A stretch of DNA of 64,000 nucleotides from JARYLZ01 sp964388275. Its GTDB lineage: Bacteria > Bacteroidota > Ignavibacteria > SZUA-365. Below are positions 42,717 through 52,858 of the stretch, piece after piece. A model generated the notes under the pieces. That model did no database searches. It saw only the letters and a program-made list of their open reading frames with translations, and had not been told where the DNA came from. The translations under genes were made by a program, and so were the position numbers. Position 1 is the stretch's first letter. Every line of letters begins with the position of its first letter. The stretch covers positions 1-64,000 of the forward strand of contig CAYLZD010000005.1 in the NCBI GenBank assembly GCA_964388275.1, read 5' to 3'.

Positions 42717-43526
42717 TCAGTGGACCGCTGCCGTCGGCGCGCCCCAGAGTCGCAGCTTGCCGGAGATGTAATCCGAGATCCGGGCATGCTCCTCCCGCCC
42801 GTTGCCGCTTATGTATTCGGCCTCGCCGAAACTGATGCGAATCGGTATATTGGGATCGATGCGTCCGAATTCCTTGATCAAGCGCCCGTTTCCCCATGCG
42901 TCTGTTCGCAGCGCTACGGGCGCCACGGGGACACCGGCAGACCGGGCCAGCTTGACGCCGAGGGAATTGAATCTGGCGGGATCGAAGCCGATCACTCGGG
43001 TCGTCTGCGGAAAAAGCACGATTGACGTCCCCGCTTCCAGTTTCTTCAGCCCCTCTTCCAGCACGATCGACAGGTCCCGCCGCGGATTGTCGCGCGATAC
43101 CACGATGGGTTTTCTGCTGCGCATCACGCGGCCGAAGAAAGGGTAATCCATCAGGCTCGGCTTTATCACGAAAGTGCAGTGCTTGACCGGGTCGATGATC
43201 CCGGGAAGCAGGAAAGTCTCGGCGGTGCTCATGTGGTTCGCGACGAACACGGCCGGACCCTCGAAGCCGGAGATGTTGCTCATCCCGTCTATCTCCACGC
43301 GGCAGCCAGCTTTTTCCAGCGCTTGCAGCGTGGTAATGCTGCTCTTCGTCCATTCGATCCTGTCGTACCGCCCTCGCTTTGCCTTGCGCGACGCGGCGAG
43401 CACTATGCAGGCGAGCCGCGGATAGAACAGCGCCGTGGACAGCATGGCCGACCTTGCGCGCCCGCGGCGCCGGCCGGTTTCGTACCGGTCGTCGGCTGAG
43501 ATATGGCGTGATGTGTCGCTGGGCAT
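42717..43526 (-). CDS. 1-acyl-sn-glycerol-3-phosphate acyltransferase family (PlsC-like)
   Basis: 269 residues from the ATG at 43526; another ATG at 43445 would leave a hydrophobic start (MLSTALFYPRLACIV). PlsC motifs: VANHMSTAETF (NH-x4-E in place of the usual HxxxxD), the acceptor motif FPQTTR (for FPEGTR), and APVALRTDAWGNG. It probably transfers an acyl group to lysophosphatidate or a related lipid at the inner membrane. The changes in both motifs mark a divergent subgroup. Divergent from the homocysteine methyltransferase gene with 119 bases between. Confidence 0.85.
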   Translation of the reverse strand: MPSDTSRHISADDRYETGRRRGRARSAMLSTALFYPRLACIVLAASRKAKRGRYDRIEWTKSSITTLQALEKAGCRVEIDGMSNISGFEGPAVFVANHMSTAETFLLPGIIDPVKHCTFVIKPSLMDYPFFGRVMRSRKPIVVSRDNPRRDLSIVLEEGLKKLEAGTSIVLFPQTTRVIGFDPARFNSLGVKLARSAGVPVAPVALRTDAWGNGRLIKEFGRIDPNIPIRISFGEAEYISGNGREEHARISDYISGKLRLWGAPTAAVH

Positions 43527-43645
43527 ATATGAAGGAGGCTCGGTTTTCCGGCGGCCGGACGCAAGCTTTCGCGCTTCGCCGGATCGCGCTGTCGGCGCGC
43601 GGTGTGATTGGAAATTCAACTTCCCGCTCGGAAATTGCAAGCATC

Positions 43646-44527
43646 ATGACGGAACCCGGGGAAAAAACGTTTCTGCTCGACGGCGCCTGGGGCACCGAAT
43701 TGCAGAAGAGAGGGCTCCCGGTCGGGGCCAGCCCGGACCTGATGTGCCTGGAGAATCCCGCTGCCGTGGAGCAGGTCGCCCGCGCATACGTGGAGGCGGG
43801 CAGCGACATTATCCTCACCAACAGCTTCGGCGCCAACAGCATGGCCCTCGCAAGGCACGGTCTGGCCATGCGCTCGGCCGAAATAAATCGCGCCGCGGTT
43901 TCAATTTCATTGAAGGCGTCCGGAGGGAAAACCCGCGTTTTCGGAAGTATCGGACCGACTGGCCTTTTGTTGTCGCCGGGTGACGCAGGCGGAACGGAAG
44001 CGCTGCGCGCTTTCAGCGAACAGGCGCAGGCGCTGGCGGGCGCCGGAGCGCACGGCCTTGCCGTCGAAACCATGTCCGATATCGAGGAGGCTCTGCTCGC
44101 CCTGCGCGCGGCTCGCGAGACCGGTCTTCCGGTGGCCGTGTCCATGGCCTACGATTCGGGAGAAGACGGCCTATACACGATGATGGGTGTCCACGTGCGC
44201 GAGGCGTCGCGTCGTCTTTCGGAAGCGGGCGCCCATATCGTCGGAGCGAATTGCGGAACCGGACTGGAACATTCAGAGCTCCTGGTCGCGAATATCCGTG
44301 AGGCGACGGCGGCTCCAGTATGGATCAAACCGAACGCCGGATTGCCCGAGCTCGTGAACGGACGAGTCGTTTATCGGACAGCACCCGCGGAATTCGCCTC
44401 CCATGCCGCGGCGATGATCCACGCGGGCGCGTCGTACATCGGCGGTTGCTGCGGAACCGCGCCGGATCACATCAGAGCTATGCGGGCTGCGCTGGACGCG
44501 GCTGCGATCAGAAAATCGCGACCTTGA
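43646..44527 (+). CDS. Zinc-dependent homocysteine S-methyltransferase family protein
   Basis: 293 residues from the ATG at 43646. The barrel starts LLDGAWGTELQKRGL, with TNSFGAN, and the zinc ligands are in GANCGTG and GGCCGTAP (Cys, then Cys-Cys), as in the MetH N-domain and in betaine- or S-methylmethionine-dependent enzymes. It transfers a methyl group to homocysteine to give methionine. Only the homocysteine domain is present, so the methyl donor is unknown; a separate donor protein may exist elsewhere. Its end overlaps the convergent ArsG-like gene by 20 bases. Confidence 0.9.
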   Translation: MTEPGEKTFLLDGAWGTELQKRGLPVGASPDLMCLENPAAVEQVARAYVEAGSDIILTNSFGANSMALARHGLAMRSAEINRAAVSISLKASGGKTRVFGSIGPTGLLLSPGDAGGTEALRAFSEQAQALAGAGAHGLAVETMSDIEEALLALRAARETGLPVAVSMAYDSGEDGLYTMMGVHVREASRRLSEAGAHIVGANCGTGLEHSELLVANIREATAAPVWIKPNAGLPELVNGRVVYRTAPAEFASHAAAMIHAGASYIGGCCGTAPDHIRAMRAALDAAAIRKSRP

Positions 44528-45209
44528 ATATGTAGAGCAGGGAATAATGGGCGCCGATCAGCACGAAGACTGCTCCGGTTGCGCGCCTGCCCCATAGTTC
44601 GAAGGCCTGAACACGCTCGAATGCGCGGGCAAGCGATGCGGCGCCTGCCGCGAGGAGCAGGGAAAAGACGATGACAGGCAGAGCCGTGGCGACTCCGTAA
44701 GCCCCGGGAATCAACACGCTGGATTCATGCTGCAACGCAACGGGAAGCAGGCTCCCGAAAAACAGGGCGGCGGAGACGGGACAGAAAGATACAGCGAACA
44801 AGGCCCCCAGCAGGAAGGCGCCTCCATATCCCATCCTATCCACTCTCTTCTTTATTCGATCTCCCATCGCGGAACCGCGAGAACGCAGCTTGATCAGATC
44901 CAGGAGCACCAAACCGGTGATGATAAGAAGCGGGCCCAGCGCGGTATTCAACCACGTCTGCAGAGAGCGCGATGCGGAGAAAGCGCTGAGTAGACCGGCG
45001 ACGAGCAAAATGCCTAACGCCGAATAGGCTGAAGCGCGCCCGGCGGTATAGAGCAGTCCGGACATCAGAATGCTGCCCGGGCTGCCGAATTTGCGACCCA
45101 CATAGCTGATGGCCGCGATATTGGTCGCGAGCGGGCAGGGGCTGATGGATGTCAGGATTCCGAGCCAGAGGGCGGTCAGCAGGGCGCCCGTGAAGTCTGC
45201 ATCCATCAT
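44508..45209 (-). CDS. ArsG-family / CcdA-like membrane permease
   Basis: 233 residues with six likely membrane helices. The ISPCPLATNIAA segment near residue 24 and SFCPVSAALFFG near residue 142 provide two membrane Cys-Pro motifs, as in CcdA/DsbD electron carriers and in the family named for aromatic arsenical efflux (ArsG). It starts with ATGA overlap after the ArsF-like gene. Either it exports small molecules or it passes electrons across the membrane to the neighbouring thioredoxin-like proteins. The paired Cys residues favour a redox role; this is an inference. Confidence 0.8.
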   Translation of the reverse strand: MMDADFTGALLTALWLGILTSISPCPLATNIAAISYVGRKFGSPGSILMSGLLYTAGRASAYSALGILLVAGLLSAFSASRSLQTWLNTALGPLLIITGLVLLDLIKLRSRGSAMGDRIKKRVDRMGYGGAFLLGALFAVSFCPVSAALFFGSLLPVALQHESSVLIPGAYGVATALPVIVFSLLLAAGAASLARAFERVQAFELWGRRATGAVFVLIGAHYSLLYIFKVAIF

Positions 45210-45652
45210 GTTTCCCTGACGAAAGCGCGGATCTCAGTCTCGATGTATTTGAAAAATTTTTCCTTTTCGTGCACGAGTTCCCACACTTTCGGGAGAATTT
45301 TCCATTTCGCGCGCTTCCCGTTGTTGACCAATTCAAGAACCACCGAACTCGATACAAGTTTGAATTCTTCCACGAAATGCTCGTTCTCCTCCAGGTCTAT
45401 GTCCGCCGTGCGCAGTTCCAACTTCCCTTCCCTCAGCAGCTTCGCAAAAAACATGGGCACCGCTTCTCTGGTGTAGCTCTCGATCGTGTTGCACGTCTTG
45501 CAGCGCACTGTCCCGTGAAAGTAGTTCACGATCACTTTCAGATTCTTGTTCTTGCCGGCAACCGGTTGCGCATGCAGCGACGTCACGCCCGGCAGCGCCA
45601 GCATCGGCGCGAGAAGAATCAATACGGCCATATGTAACCGGGGGATTGTCAT
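45206..45652 (-). CDS. ArsF-like exported thioredoxin-fold protein
   Basis: 148 residues from the ATG at 45652 with GGAGG seven bases upstream; the stop of arsR overlaps this ATG (ATGA). A signal peptide ends near SLHAQ. The mature part has one redox motif VRCKTCNTIE (CxxC) and a thioredoxin-like layout. It matches the family labelled nitrophenyl compound nitroreductase subunit ArsF. In Shewanella, ArsE and ArsF act together; no ArsE is seen here. A thiol-disulfide role partnered by the ArsG-like membrane protein is plausible. Confidence 0.8.
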   Translation of the reverse strand: MTIPRLHMAVLILLAPMLALPGVTSLHAQPVAGKNKNLKVIVNYFHGTVRCKTCNTIESYTREAVPMFFAKLLREGKLELRTADIDLEENEHFVEEFKLVSSSVVLELVNNGKRAKWKILPKVWELVHEKEKFFKYIETEIRAFVRET

Positions 45653-46083
45653 GTCGACGCCTCCGTTGTGATTGAGCATTGTGATTTCGATCCTTGCGAT
45701 GTCTTTGTCGCGGCTGGGGGCCGGCTGCCTGCGCGGGCGGCCCCGGTCGTCAGGCTGGTCTCACACGCCGTCCGCTCCATTTCCAGAACCTCGGCCTCGG
45801 CGACCGCTTTTTCGAAGCATGTGAAAAATGACTGCACGCAGGGCGTGCGCAGCGAGTAAAAGACCATGTTGCCTCTTTTCTCGTCGCTGACTATGCCCGC
45901 TTCACGCAAGAGCGAGAGATGTTTGGAGATTGTGGATATGTCATCGCCCACCATGGCCGTCAGCTCGCAGACGCATCTCTCGCCGCGCGCGAGTTCGTCT
46001 ATGAGGAACAGGCGTGTGGGATGGGCGAGCGCCTTCATGAAGCGCGCTCGCCGCTGGTAACGATAGCGGATGTCCTGTTTCAT
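45649..46083 (-). CDS. ArsR/SmtB-family metalloregulator
   Basis: 144 residues from the ATG at 46083 (a GTG lies two codons upstream). Winged-helix body: ALAHPTRLFLIDELARGE, then RCVCELTAMVGDDISTISKHLSLLREAGIV, with the ELCVC-type Cys pair (CVC) that binds As(III), Cd or Pb in ArsR relatives, and more Cys residues near the end (TPCVQSFFTCF). Such repressors leave DNA on metal binding. It lies inside the operon, after the permease and the small thioredoxin, so it likely regulates all of them. Confidence 0.93.
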   Translation of the reverse strand: MKQDIRYRYQRRARFMKALAHPTRLFLIDELARGERCVCELTAMVGDDISTISKHLSLLREAGIVSDEKRGNMVFYSLRTPCVQSFFTCFEKAVAEAEVLEMERTACETSLTTGAARAGSRPPAATKTSQGSKSQCSITTEAST

Positions 46084-46149
46084 AATCACGTCCCGCGATA
46101 TTCAGAATGGGTTGATGTGTAAGCCGGTATTCGCTGAGTCCTGCGGCCG

Positions 46150-46401
46150 TCAACATCCCGGATCGTTCTTCCGCCTGATCCACTCGGCTATCTGTCCGGC
46201 GTTCGCCGTTCTGCCGCTTATCTTGATCTCGCCGTCCAGCAGCAGGGCCGGGGTCATCATCACGCCGTGGGATATTATCTCGTCGATTTTTTCGACCTTG
46301 ATCAGCGTCGCTTGGATGCCGGTTTCCATGATCGCTTTTTCCGCTTCTTCATAGAGTTTGCGGCACTTCGCGCAGCCGCTGCCGAGAATTTTGATTTCCA
46401 T
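46150..46401 (-). CDS. Small thioredoxin (redox-active disulfide protein)
   Basis: 83 residues. Starts MEIKILGSGCAKCRKLYEEAE; the CAKC motif and the size match the small thioredoxin-family proteins found next to permeases and ArsR regulators. The MMTPALLLDGEIKISGR segment has the cis-proline element. It sits 52 bases after the permease stop and 66 bases before arsR. Cytoplasmic. Likely a thiol donor for the module. Confidence 0.93.
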   Translation of the reverse strand: MEIKILGSGCAKCRKLYEEAEKAIMETGIQATLIKVEKIDEIISHGVMMTPALLLDGEIKISGRTANAGQIAEWIRRKNDPGC

Positions 46402-46453
46402 GGCTCGTTCGCAGGTTGATGTGAAAATGATTGCATGTAGGCCGGGATTCCTT

Positions 46454-47770
46454 TCAGAGAACGGGCAATGCTCCGTAAATGAGACCGGCGATGGTGGAGA
46501 GGACGATTACCAGCGCCGAGAAAGCCATAGTCTTGCGAGCGCCGATTATGCTGCGAAGGACGAGCACACTGGGCAGACTCAAGGCGGGTCCGGCCAGCAG
46601 CAGGGCAAGGGCCGGACCTTTTCCCATGCCGGCGCCCATCAGCGCTTCCAGTACCGGAATTTCCGTCAGTGTGGCGAAATACATGAAGGCGCCGGCAATA
46701 GCGGCAAAAAACGTCGCGGCCGGTCCGTTGCCTCCGACGCTGTCCGAGACCCAGGCCGACGGAATCAACGCCTCCTGGCCTGGACGTCCCAGAAGAAATC
46801 CCGCCGCCAGCACCCCGATGAGGAGCAGGGGAGTGATTTGTTTCGTGTAATCCCAGGTTGCGGTGAACCATTCCCGCGCTTCATCGTTGTCGGTTGCGGT
46901 GATCCAGGCGAGGGCGACCGCGGCCGCGGAGAATGGTATCTCCGGAATTTCGTGGAACACGAGAGCCAGAGCCGCGGTGACAGCGGCGGCGGCGGCGATT
47001 TTTACCCTCGCGACTCCGAAATACATCCATAGAGCACACGCGAGCAGAAGTCCAGCCGCGCCGGTCAGATGCCACTTCACGCTGAAGATGAGATGAGCGA
47101 CGCCACCGGGTTCCTGCTGTTCCCCCCAGTTCGCGAATACCAGCACTCCTATCATCGCCGCGAAGAGGATCGCGGTTTGCCTGAGCGGCCTGTCTTTCAA
47201 AGCGGGCTGCGGCGTCGGCTGCGCCGCGGAGGCGCGCGCTGCTTCCCTTCGGAAAAGCAGATGCATAGAAAGTCCGATCAATATGCTGAACAACACGGCG
47301 CCCACGGCTCTGGCGATGCCGAGTTCGATTCCCAAAACACGCCCTGTCAGGACGACCGCGAGCACGTTGATCGCGGGTCCGGCATAGAGGAAAGTGGCCG
47401 CGGGGCCGATACCGGCGCCCATGGCCGTTATACCCCCGAAAATCGGAAGAACCGTGCAGGAGCATACGGCCAGTATGCCTCCGGAAACCGAGGCCACGCC
47501 GTAAGCAGTCGGTTTGCGCGCACCGGGACCCAAATACCGGAGAACGGAGTCTTTTCGCACGAATACCGTGATCGCTCCGGCTATGAAGAAAGCGGGCAAC
47601 AGGCATAAAAGCACGTGCTCGCGGGCGTACCATCTGACCAGATACAAGGCCTCCAGGATGGCATCGGCCAGGCGTGACGACGCGGCGACGCTTTCCACGG
47701 GAAGAGCATAAGCGGCCAAGAATAATCCGGTGATTATCGCAGCCGTCTTCCATTCTTTGGCCGCGTTCAT
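46454..47770 (-). CDS. DUF318/ArsP-like permease
   Basis: 438 residues with about ten hydrophobic helices. The repeated hallmark is CSCTVLPIFGGITAMGAGIGPAATFLYAGPAINVLA in the first half and a related ALLLAGPALSLPSVLVL in the second. Families of this kind include ArsP exporters of trivalent organoarsenicals. Its neighbours (thioredoxin, ArsR) fit a metal- or arsenic-responsive function, but the substrate is not proven. GAGGGATCGTGAG precedes the ATG. First gene of the module. Confidence 0.88.
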   Translation of the reverse strand: MNAAKEWKTAAIITGLFLAAYALPVESVAASSRLADAILEALYLVRWYAREHVLLCLLPAFFIAGAITVFVRKDSVLRYLGPGARKPTAYGVASVSGGILAVCSCTVLPIFGGITAMGAGIGPAATFLYAGPAINVLAVVLTGRVLGIELGIARAVGAVLFSILIGLSMHLLFRREAARASAAQPTPQPALKDRPLRQTAILFAAMIGVLVFANWGEQQEPGGVAHLIFSVKWHLTGAAGLLLACALWMYFGVARVKIAAAAAVTAALALVFHEIPEIPFSAAAVALAWITATDNDEAREWFTATWDYTKQITPLLLIGVLAAGFLLGRPGQEALIPSAWVSDSVGGNGPAATFFAAIAGAFMYFATLTEIPVLEALMGAGMGKGPALALLLAGPALSLPSVLVLRSIIGARKTMAFSALVIVLSTIAGLIYGALPVL

Positions 47771-47960
47771 CTCACGATCCCTCGCTGATATTCGCTGTGT
47801 CGGCCGCGCTCGCGCATATTTGTGTTTTGCCTGCCGTATGCTTTTCAGGTGTGTCCGGATTCATCCGTGGTGCGCATGGTCCTTGACTATTTGGCAATAT
47901 AGCAAAGGACTTGCTCCCAAGCAACACGAACATCCGAGGAAGGCCTTTTTCTCCCGCGAC

Positions 47961-47990
47961 AAAAAAGCCGGATCGAAGAGCAAATCCGGC
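47961..47990 (-). terminator. Terminator of the redoxin transcript
   Basis: On the minus strand GCCGGAT, 10-base loop, ATCCGGC, then TTTTTT; it follows the redoxin stop by 20 bases. Confidence 0.85.
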
Positions 47991-48009
47991 CGAAATCGCT
48001 GAAACCGCA

Positions 48010-48630
48010 CTATTTCGAATACTTCACCGAGCACCCATACGGCTGCGAGGATGAAACGGCGGGCTTGGCTCCCGCCAGCAGGGCGCCGAGGGCCTGATCC
48101 ACGTAGTTGATCCGGTCCTTGCGCTCTTTTTTACCGCGGGGATCGTCATCCACCGCTCCCTGATAGGCAAGATTACCATTACTGTCGATTATGAAAATAT
48201 GCGGAGTGGTTTTAGCTCCGTAGCTTTTCCCTGCCTTTCCGTCCGCATCCATGAGATGCGCGGTGGCGGCGGATTCCCATTTCGAGTAAACCGCCGCCAG
48301 ATCCGCCGCTTCGAGGTAATTTTCATGTTCCGCATTCGTGGAATTTACGGTGAACCACAGCACGCCTTGCTCCGCGTATTTCCGCTGCAGTCCCGGCATG
48401 CCCTCCTTTTCGTAGTGACGCACCACGAACGGACATCCCGGATTAGTCCATTCCAGCACGATCGTTTTGCCTTTCAGCTCCGACATCGACCAGGTGGTTC
48501 CGTCGGTGCTCGTCAGTGTGAAATCAGGCGCCGGTTCGGGAGAATTTACGCTCGAGGAAGCGCGCGAAGCCGGAAAGAGCAGCGTCAATAAAAGTGCCGC
48601 ATATCTGAAAATGCCCTTGTAGTGTGCCAT
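48010..48630 (-). CDS. Exported thioredoxin-family (redoxin) protein
   Basis: 206 residues. Signal peptide (FRYAALLLTLLFPASRAS), then an AhpC/TSA-type fold: APDFTLTSTDGTTWSMSELKGK, EWTNPGCPFVVRHY with only one Cys in the usual CxxC position, TTPHIFIIDSNG, AYQGAVDDDPRG, and a second conserved Cys in the tail (PYGCSVKY). This single-Cys design is typical of a common uncharacterised subgroup. It probably reduces or senses peroxides or disulfides in the periplasm. It lies 53 bases downstream of a DsbD-N-like gene. Confidence 0.9.
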   Translation of the reverse strand: MAHYKGIFRYAALLLTLLFPASRASSSVNSPEPAPDFTLTSTDGTTWSMSELKGKTIVLEWTNPGCPFVVRHYEKEGMPGLQRKYAEQGVLWFTVNSTNAEHENYLEAADLAAVYSKWESAATAHLMDADGKAGKSYGAKTTPHIFIIDSNGNLAYQGAVDDDPRGKKERKDRINYVDQALGALLAGAKPAVSSSQPYGCSVKYSK

Positions 48631-48683
48631 TTGAACCTCTTGGAAATGGTGGTTTTGGATTTGAGTCTTCGTAGCGTACCGAT

Positions 48684-49526
48684 TCAGTCCGGATTCTGTT
48701 GCCGCACCCTGGTGTCGAAGGAATATGCCCTGCCGCCGACAAACAGCAGGCCGCGTAGGCGTTCGAGCCGGGCTTCCGGCCCGGCGGCGAGCAGAGGCAG
48801 AGTTATTGCTCCATTCTGAATGCTTATTGCGGAATGGTCGAGCAGGAATTCCTCGATAGATACTGGGAAACAGTCGTCAGGCAGCCCGTTTTCCACCGTG
48901 ATCCTGACCGTCGCGCTGTCGCCCGGCGATCGGGATAGGATGGCCGTCACCGGTATGTCGGCGGGGAGCGTTGCAGGGATGAGGCTTTCGGCTTTTTCGA
49001 TGATTTCACGGTTGCGGGCGATAGTGCAGGGATCCTGATCTCCCAACGTCACCGCAAGGGAGTCGCCGCCTTGGATGCATACTTCCTTGCAGGCCAGCCA
49101 GTCCAGTTTCAATCCGATTCTGACCGGACCCGGCGCAAGGCCGGCTTGCGGTGTGAAACGCGCCAGCAGCATGAATTCTCCGTCATGCACGAAACTCATC
49201 GCCTCATCGGCCAATTTTTTGTGCGGCGTCGGGTGGTCGACCCGGTCCACTCCGAGGCCTTCGGGAAGATCCCACACGGCCTCGATTGGCAGTCCCGCGT
49301 CTCCGGGATTGATCCAGTATAGATACCAGTCCTTTTCGACGCGGAAACGTATTCCGACGGTAAACGCCTCGGACGCATCCGCCGCGCCGGGCAGCAAATC
49401 AACCTCGATCCGAGGCGCGGACGGCCGTGATGCATCGGCGCTCGTTTGCGCGATGCCGCTGTGAAATGGAAGCATGCATGCAAAAAGAGCGGGAAACCCT
49501 GCGAGTATGAATATAAGATGCCGCAT
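48684..49526 (-). CDS. DsbD N-terminal-domain-like exported protein
   Basis: 280 residues from the ATG at 49526, which gives a signal peptide (MRHLIFILAGFPALFACML); the longer frame to 49613 has no support. The mature part is the immunoglobulin-like DsbD-alpha domain (WYLYWINPGDAGLPIEAVWD) with Cys pair LACKEVCIQ. The membrane and thioredoxin domains of full DsbD are missing, so it needs partners; the ArsG/CcdA-like protein at 44.5-45.2 kb is a candidate. It probably carries electrons to periplasmic proteins such as the redoxin downstream. Confidence 0.82.
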   Translation of the reverse strand: MRHLIFILAGFPALFACMLPFHSGIAQTSADASRPSAPRIEVDLLPGAADASEAFTVGIRFRVEKDWYLYWINPGDAGLPIEAVWDLPEGLGVDRVDHPTPHKKLADEAMSFVHDGEFMLLARFTPQAGLAPGPVRIGLKLDWLACKEVCIQGGDSLAVTLGDQDPCTIARNREIIEKAESLIPATLPADIPVTAILSRSPGDSATVRITVENGLPDDCFPVSIEEFLLDHSAISIQNGAITLPLLAAGPEARLERLRGLLFVGGRAYSFDTRVRQQNPD

Positions 49527-49842
49527 GTCCCAATAACAGGAATTTCCCCTGAAAAGTGCCGCCGCAATAGGAATTCGAAACGCCCGGCGGCGGGCGCGGG
49601 TGATTGTAGTCATCAGCCTGCGCGGGGCGGGATCCGAGACTCCGGTGATTTTTGCTCGAATGGTGGGAAATCACGATATTCCATGATGAAACGCGTTTAC
49701 GCACATAACAAGGGAGCGGCGGCTGCAAGCACCAGGGCCACTCTCCTGTTTGTGAAGCGCACCAACTCCCTCTCGCGCATGTTCTCCCTTCGCGGCGCCG
49801 AACACCATCATTCCGGTCAACCGATAATCACAGGAGAACATC
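49527..49842. other. Divergent promoter region (316 bp)
   Basis: Serves the DsbD-N-like gene on the minus strand and the lysine aminotransferase gene on the plus strand. Only the strong ribosome site ACAGGAGAACATC before the plus-strand ATG is clear. No gene and no clear promoter motif is seen. Confidence 0.5.
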
Positions 49843-51258
49843 ATGCCGACAGATCGCAACAACCCGCCGGCGGCCGCCGTAGACACCGCGGCCCGCGCAG
49901 CAACAAGCACATATAACAAAACCGAATCCGCGATTTCAGCAGGGGAGGTGCTCCCGATCCTTCGCAGGCATATGCTGGTCGACGGTTTCGACATGGTCGT
50001 GGACCTCAGGCGGAGCCGCGGATCGCGGATATACGATTCTCTTCACGACAGGACATACCTCGATTTTTTCACTTTTTTCGCCTCATCTCCCGTCGGACTC
50101 AACCACCCCGACATGTTGACCGAGGAGTTCAGGGAAGAGATTTTCCACGCGGCCGTCAACAAGCCCTCGAACTCGGACGTCTACACGCCCGAGATGGCGC
50201 AATTCGTCGACGTGTTTTCGCGGGTTTGCATTCCTTCATATTTGCCGCATGCCTTTTTCGTGGAAGGCGGAGCTCTCGCCGTCGAAAACGCGCTGAAGGC
50301 GGCCTTCGACTGGAAGGTGCAGAAAAACGCGCGCAGGGGCTTGCCCGGCGAGCTGGGGCACAAGATCATCCATTTCCGGCAGGCCTTCCACGGGCGTTCC
50401 GGATATACGATGTCCCTGACGAACACCGATCCGACCAAAATCCGCTACTATCCGAAATTCAACGACTGGCCGCGCATTGTGAATCCGGCCGCGAAATATC
50501 CGTTGAGCGGCGAGAACCTGGCGATAACCGAGAAGCTTGAGCAGCAAGCGGTTTCGGAAATCGAGCGCGCCTTCTTCGAGCACAGGAACGACATCGCGGC
50601 CATCATCATCGAACCCATACAGGGCGAAGGCGGCGACAACCACTTCAGGCCGGAGTTTTTCCATTCCCTGAGACGCCTCGCCGATGAAAACGAAGCCCTC
50701 CTGATCTTCGATGAAGTGCAGACAGGAATCGGGCTGACCGGCAGAATGTGGGCGCACGAGTATCTGGTCGCCCCTGATATACTGGCATTCGGGAAAAAGA
50801 CTCAAGTGTGCGGAATACTCGCCGGACCGCGCGTCGACGAAATAGACTCGAATGTTTTCCGCGTTTCCAGCCGTATCAATTCCACCTGGGGAGGCAATCT
50901 GGTCGACATGGTCCGCAGCAGGAAGTTCCTGGAAATAATCGACGGTGAACGCCTCGTCGAGAACGCCGCGCGCACGGGCGAGCACCTGCACGGACGCCTG
51001 CTCGCTCTGGGCGGCGAATTCCCGGAACTTCTGTCGAACGCCCGCGGCAGGGGCCTTTTCCGGGCGCTGGATTTCCCGTCATCCGAAATCCGGGACGAAG
51101 TCCGTAATCAATGCTTCGGGCGGGGTCTTATCATACTCGGCTGCGGCGAAAGATCGCTCCGTTTCAGGCCCGCGCTCAATGTCACGGCAGATTTGATCGA
51201 TGAAGGAATCGCGATACTGCGCGAAGCTGTCGAGTCCGCGGCAGTCCGCCTCGGCTGA
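49843..51258 (+). CDS. lat: L-lysine 6-transaminase
   Basis: 471 residues, ATG after AGGAG. Class III aminotransferase with the Lat signature: GVRSR-like start VVDLRRSRGSRIYD, FFTFFASSPVGLNHP, FVEGGALAVENALKAAFDW, HGRSGYTMSLTNTDP, IIEPIQGEGGD, IFDEVQTGIGLTG, and the PLP lysine in FGKKTQVCG. It moves the epsilon amino group of lysine to 2-oxoglutarate, giving allysine/piperideine-6-carboxylate. The next gene oxidises this product, so the pair forms a lysine degradation pathway to 2-aminoadipate. Confidence 0.93.
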   Translation: MPTDRNNPPAAAVDTAARAATSTYNKTESAISAGEVLPILRRHMLVDGFDMVVDLRRSRGSRIYDSLHDRTYLDFFTFFASSPVGLNHPDMLTEEFREEIFHAAVNKPSNSDVYTPEMAQFVDVFSRVCIPSYLPHAFFVEGGALAVENALKAAFDWKVQKNARRGLPGELGHKIIHFRQAFHGRSGYTMSLTNTDPTKIRYYPKFNDWPRIVNPAAKYPLSGENLAITEKLEQQAVSEIERAFFEHRNDIAAIIIEPIQGEGGDNHFRPEFFHSLRRLADENEALLIFDEVQTGIGLTGRMWAHEYLVAPDILAFGKKTQVCGILAGPRVDEIDSNVFRVSSRINSTWGGNLVDMVRSRKFLEIIDGERLVENAARTGEHLHGRLLALGGEFPELLSNARGRGLFRALDFPSSEIRDEVRNQCFGRGLIILGCGERSLRFRPALNVTADLIDEGIAILREAVESAAVRLG

Positions 51259-51302
51259 TAAACTCGTAACAAATACTCAAGACCTTTTTCAGAGAGGACG
51301 AC

Positions 51303-52835
<1,533 letters not shown>

Positions 52836-52858
52836 TCCGGGCGCTGCGCTGGCGCGCG

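Noticed and set aside
42646..44145. 499-codon minus-strand frame
   Set aside because: It spans two real genes on opposite strands in a different frame and has no recognisable domain.
44508..47770. Confident arsenic-resistance call
   Set aside because: No arsC, arsB, acr3 or arsE gene is present, so only an ars-like label is justified.
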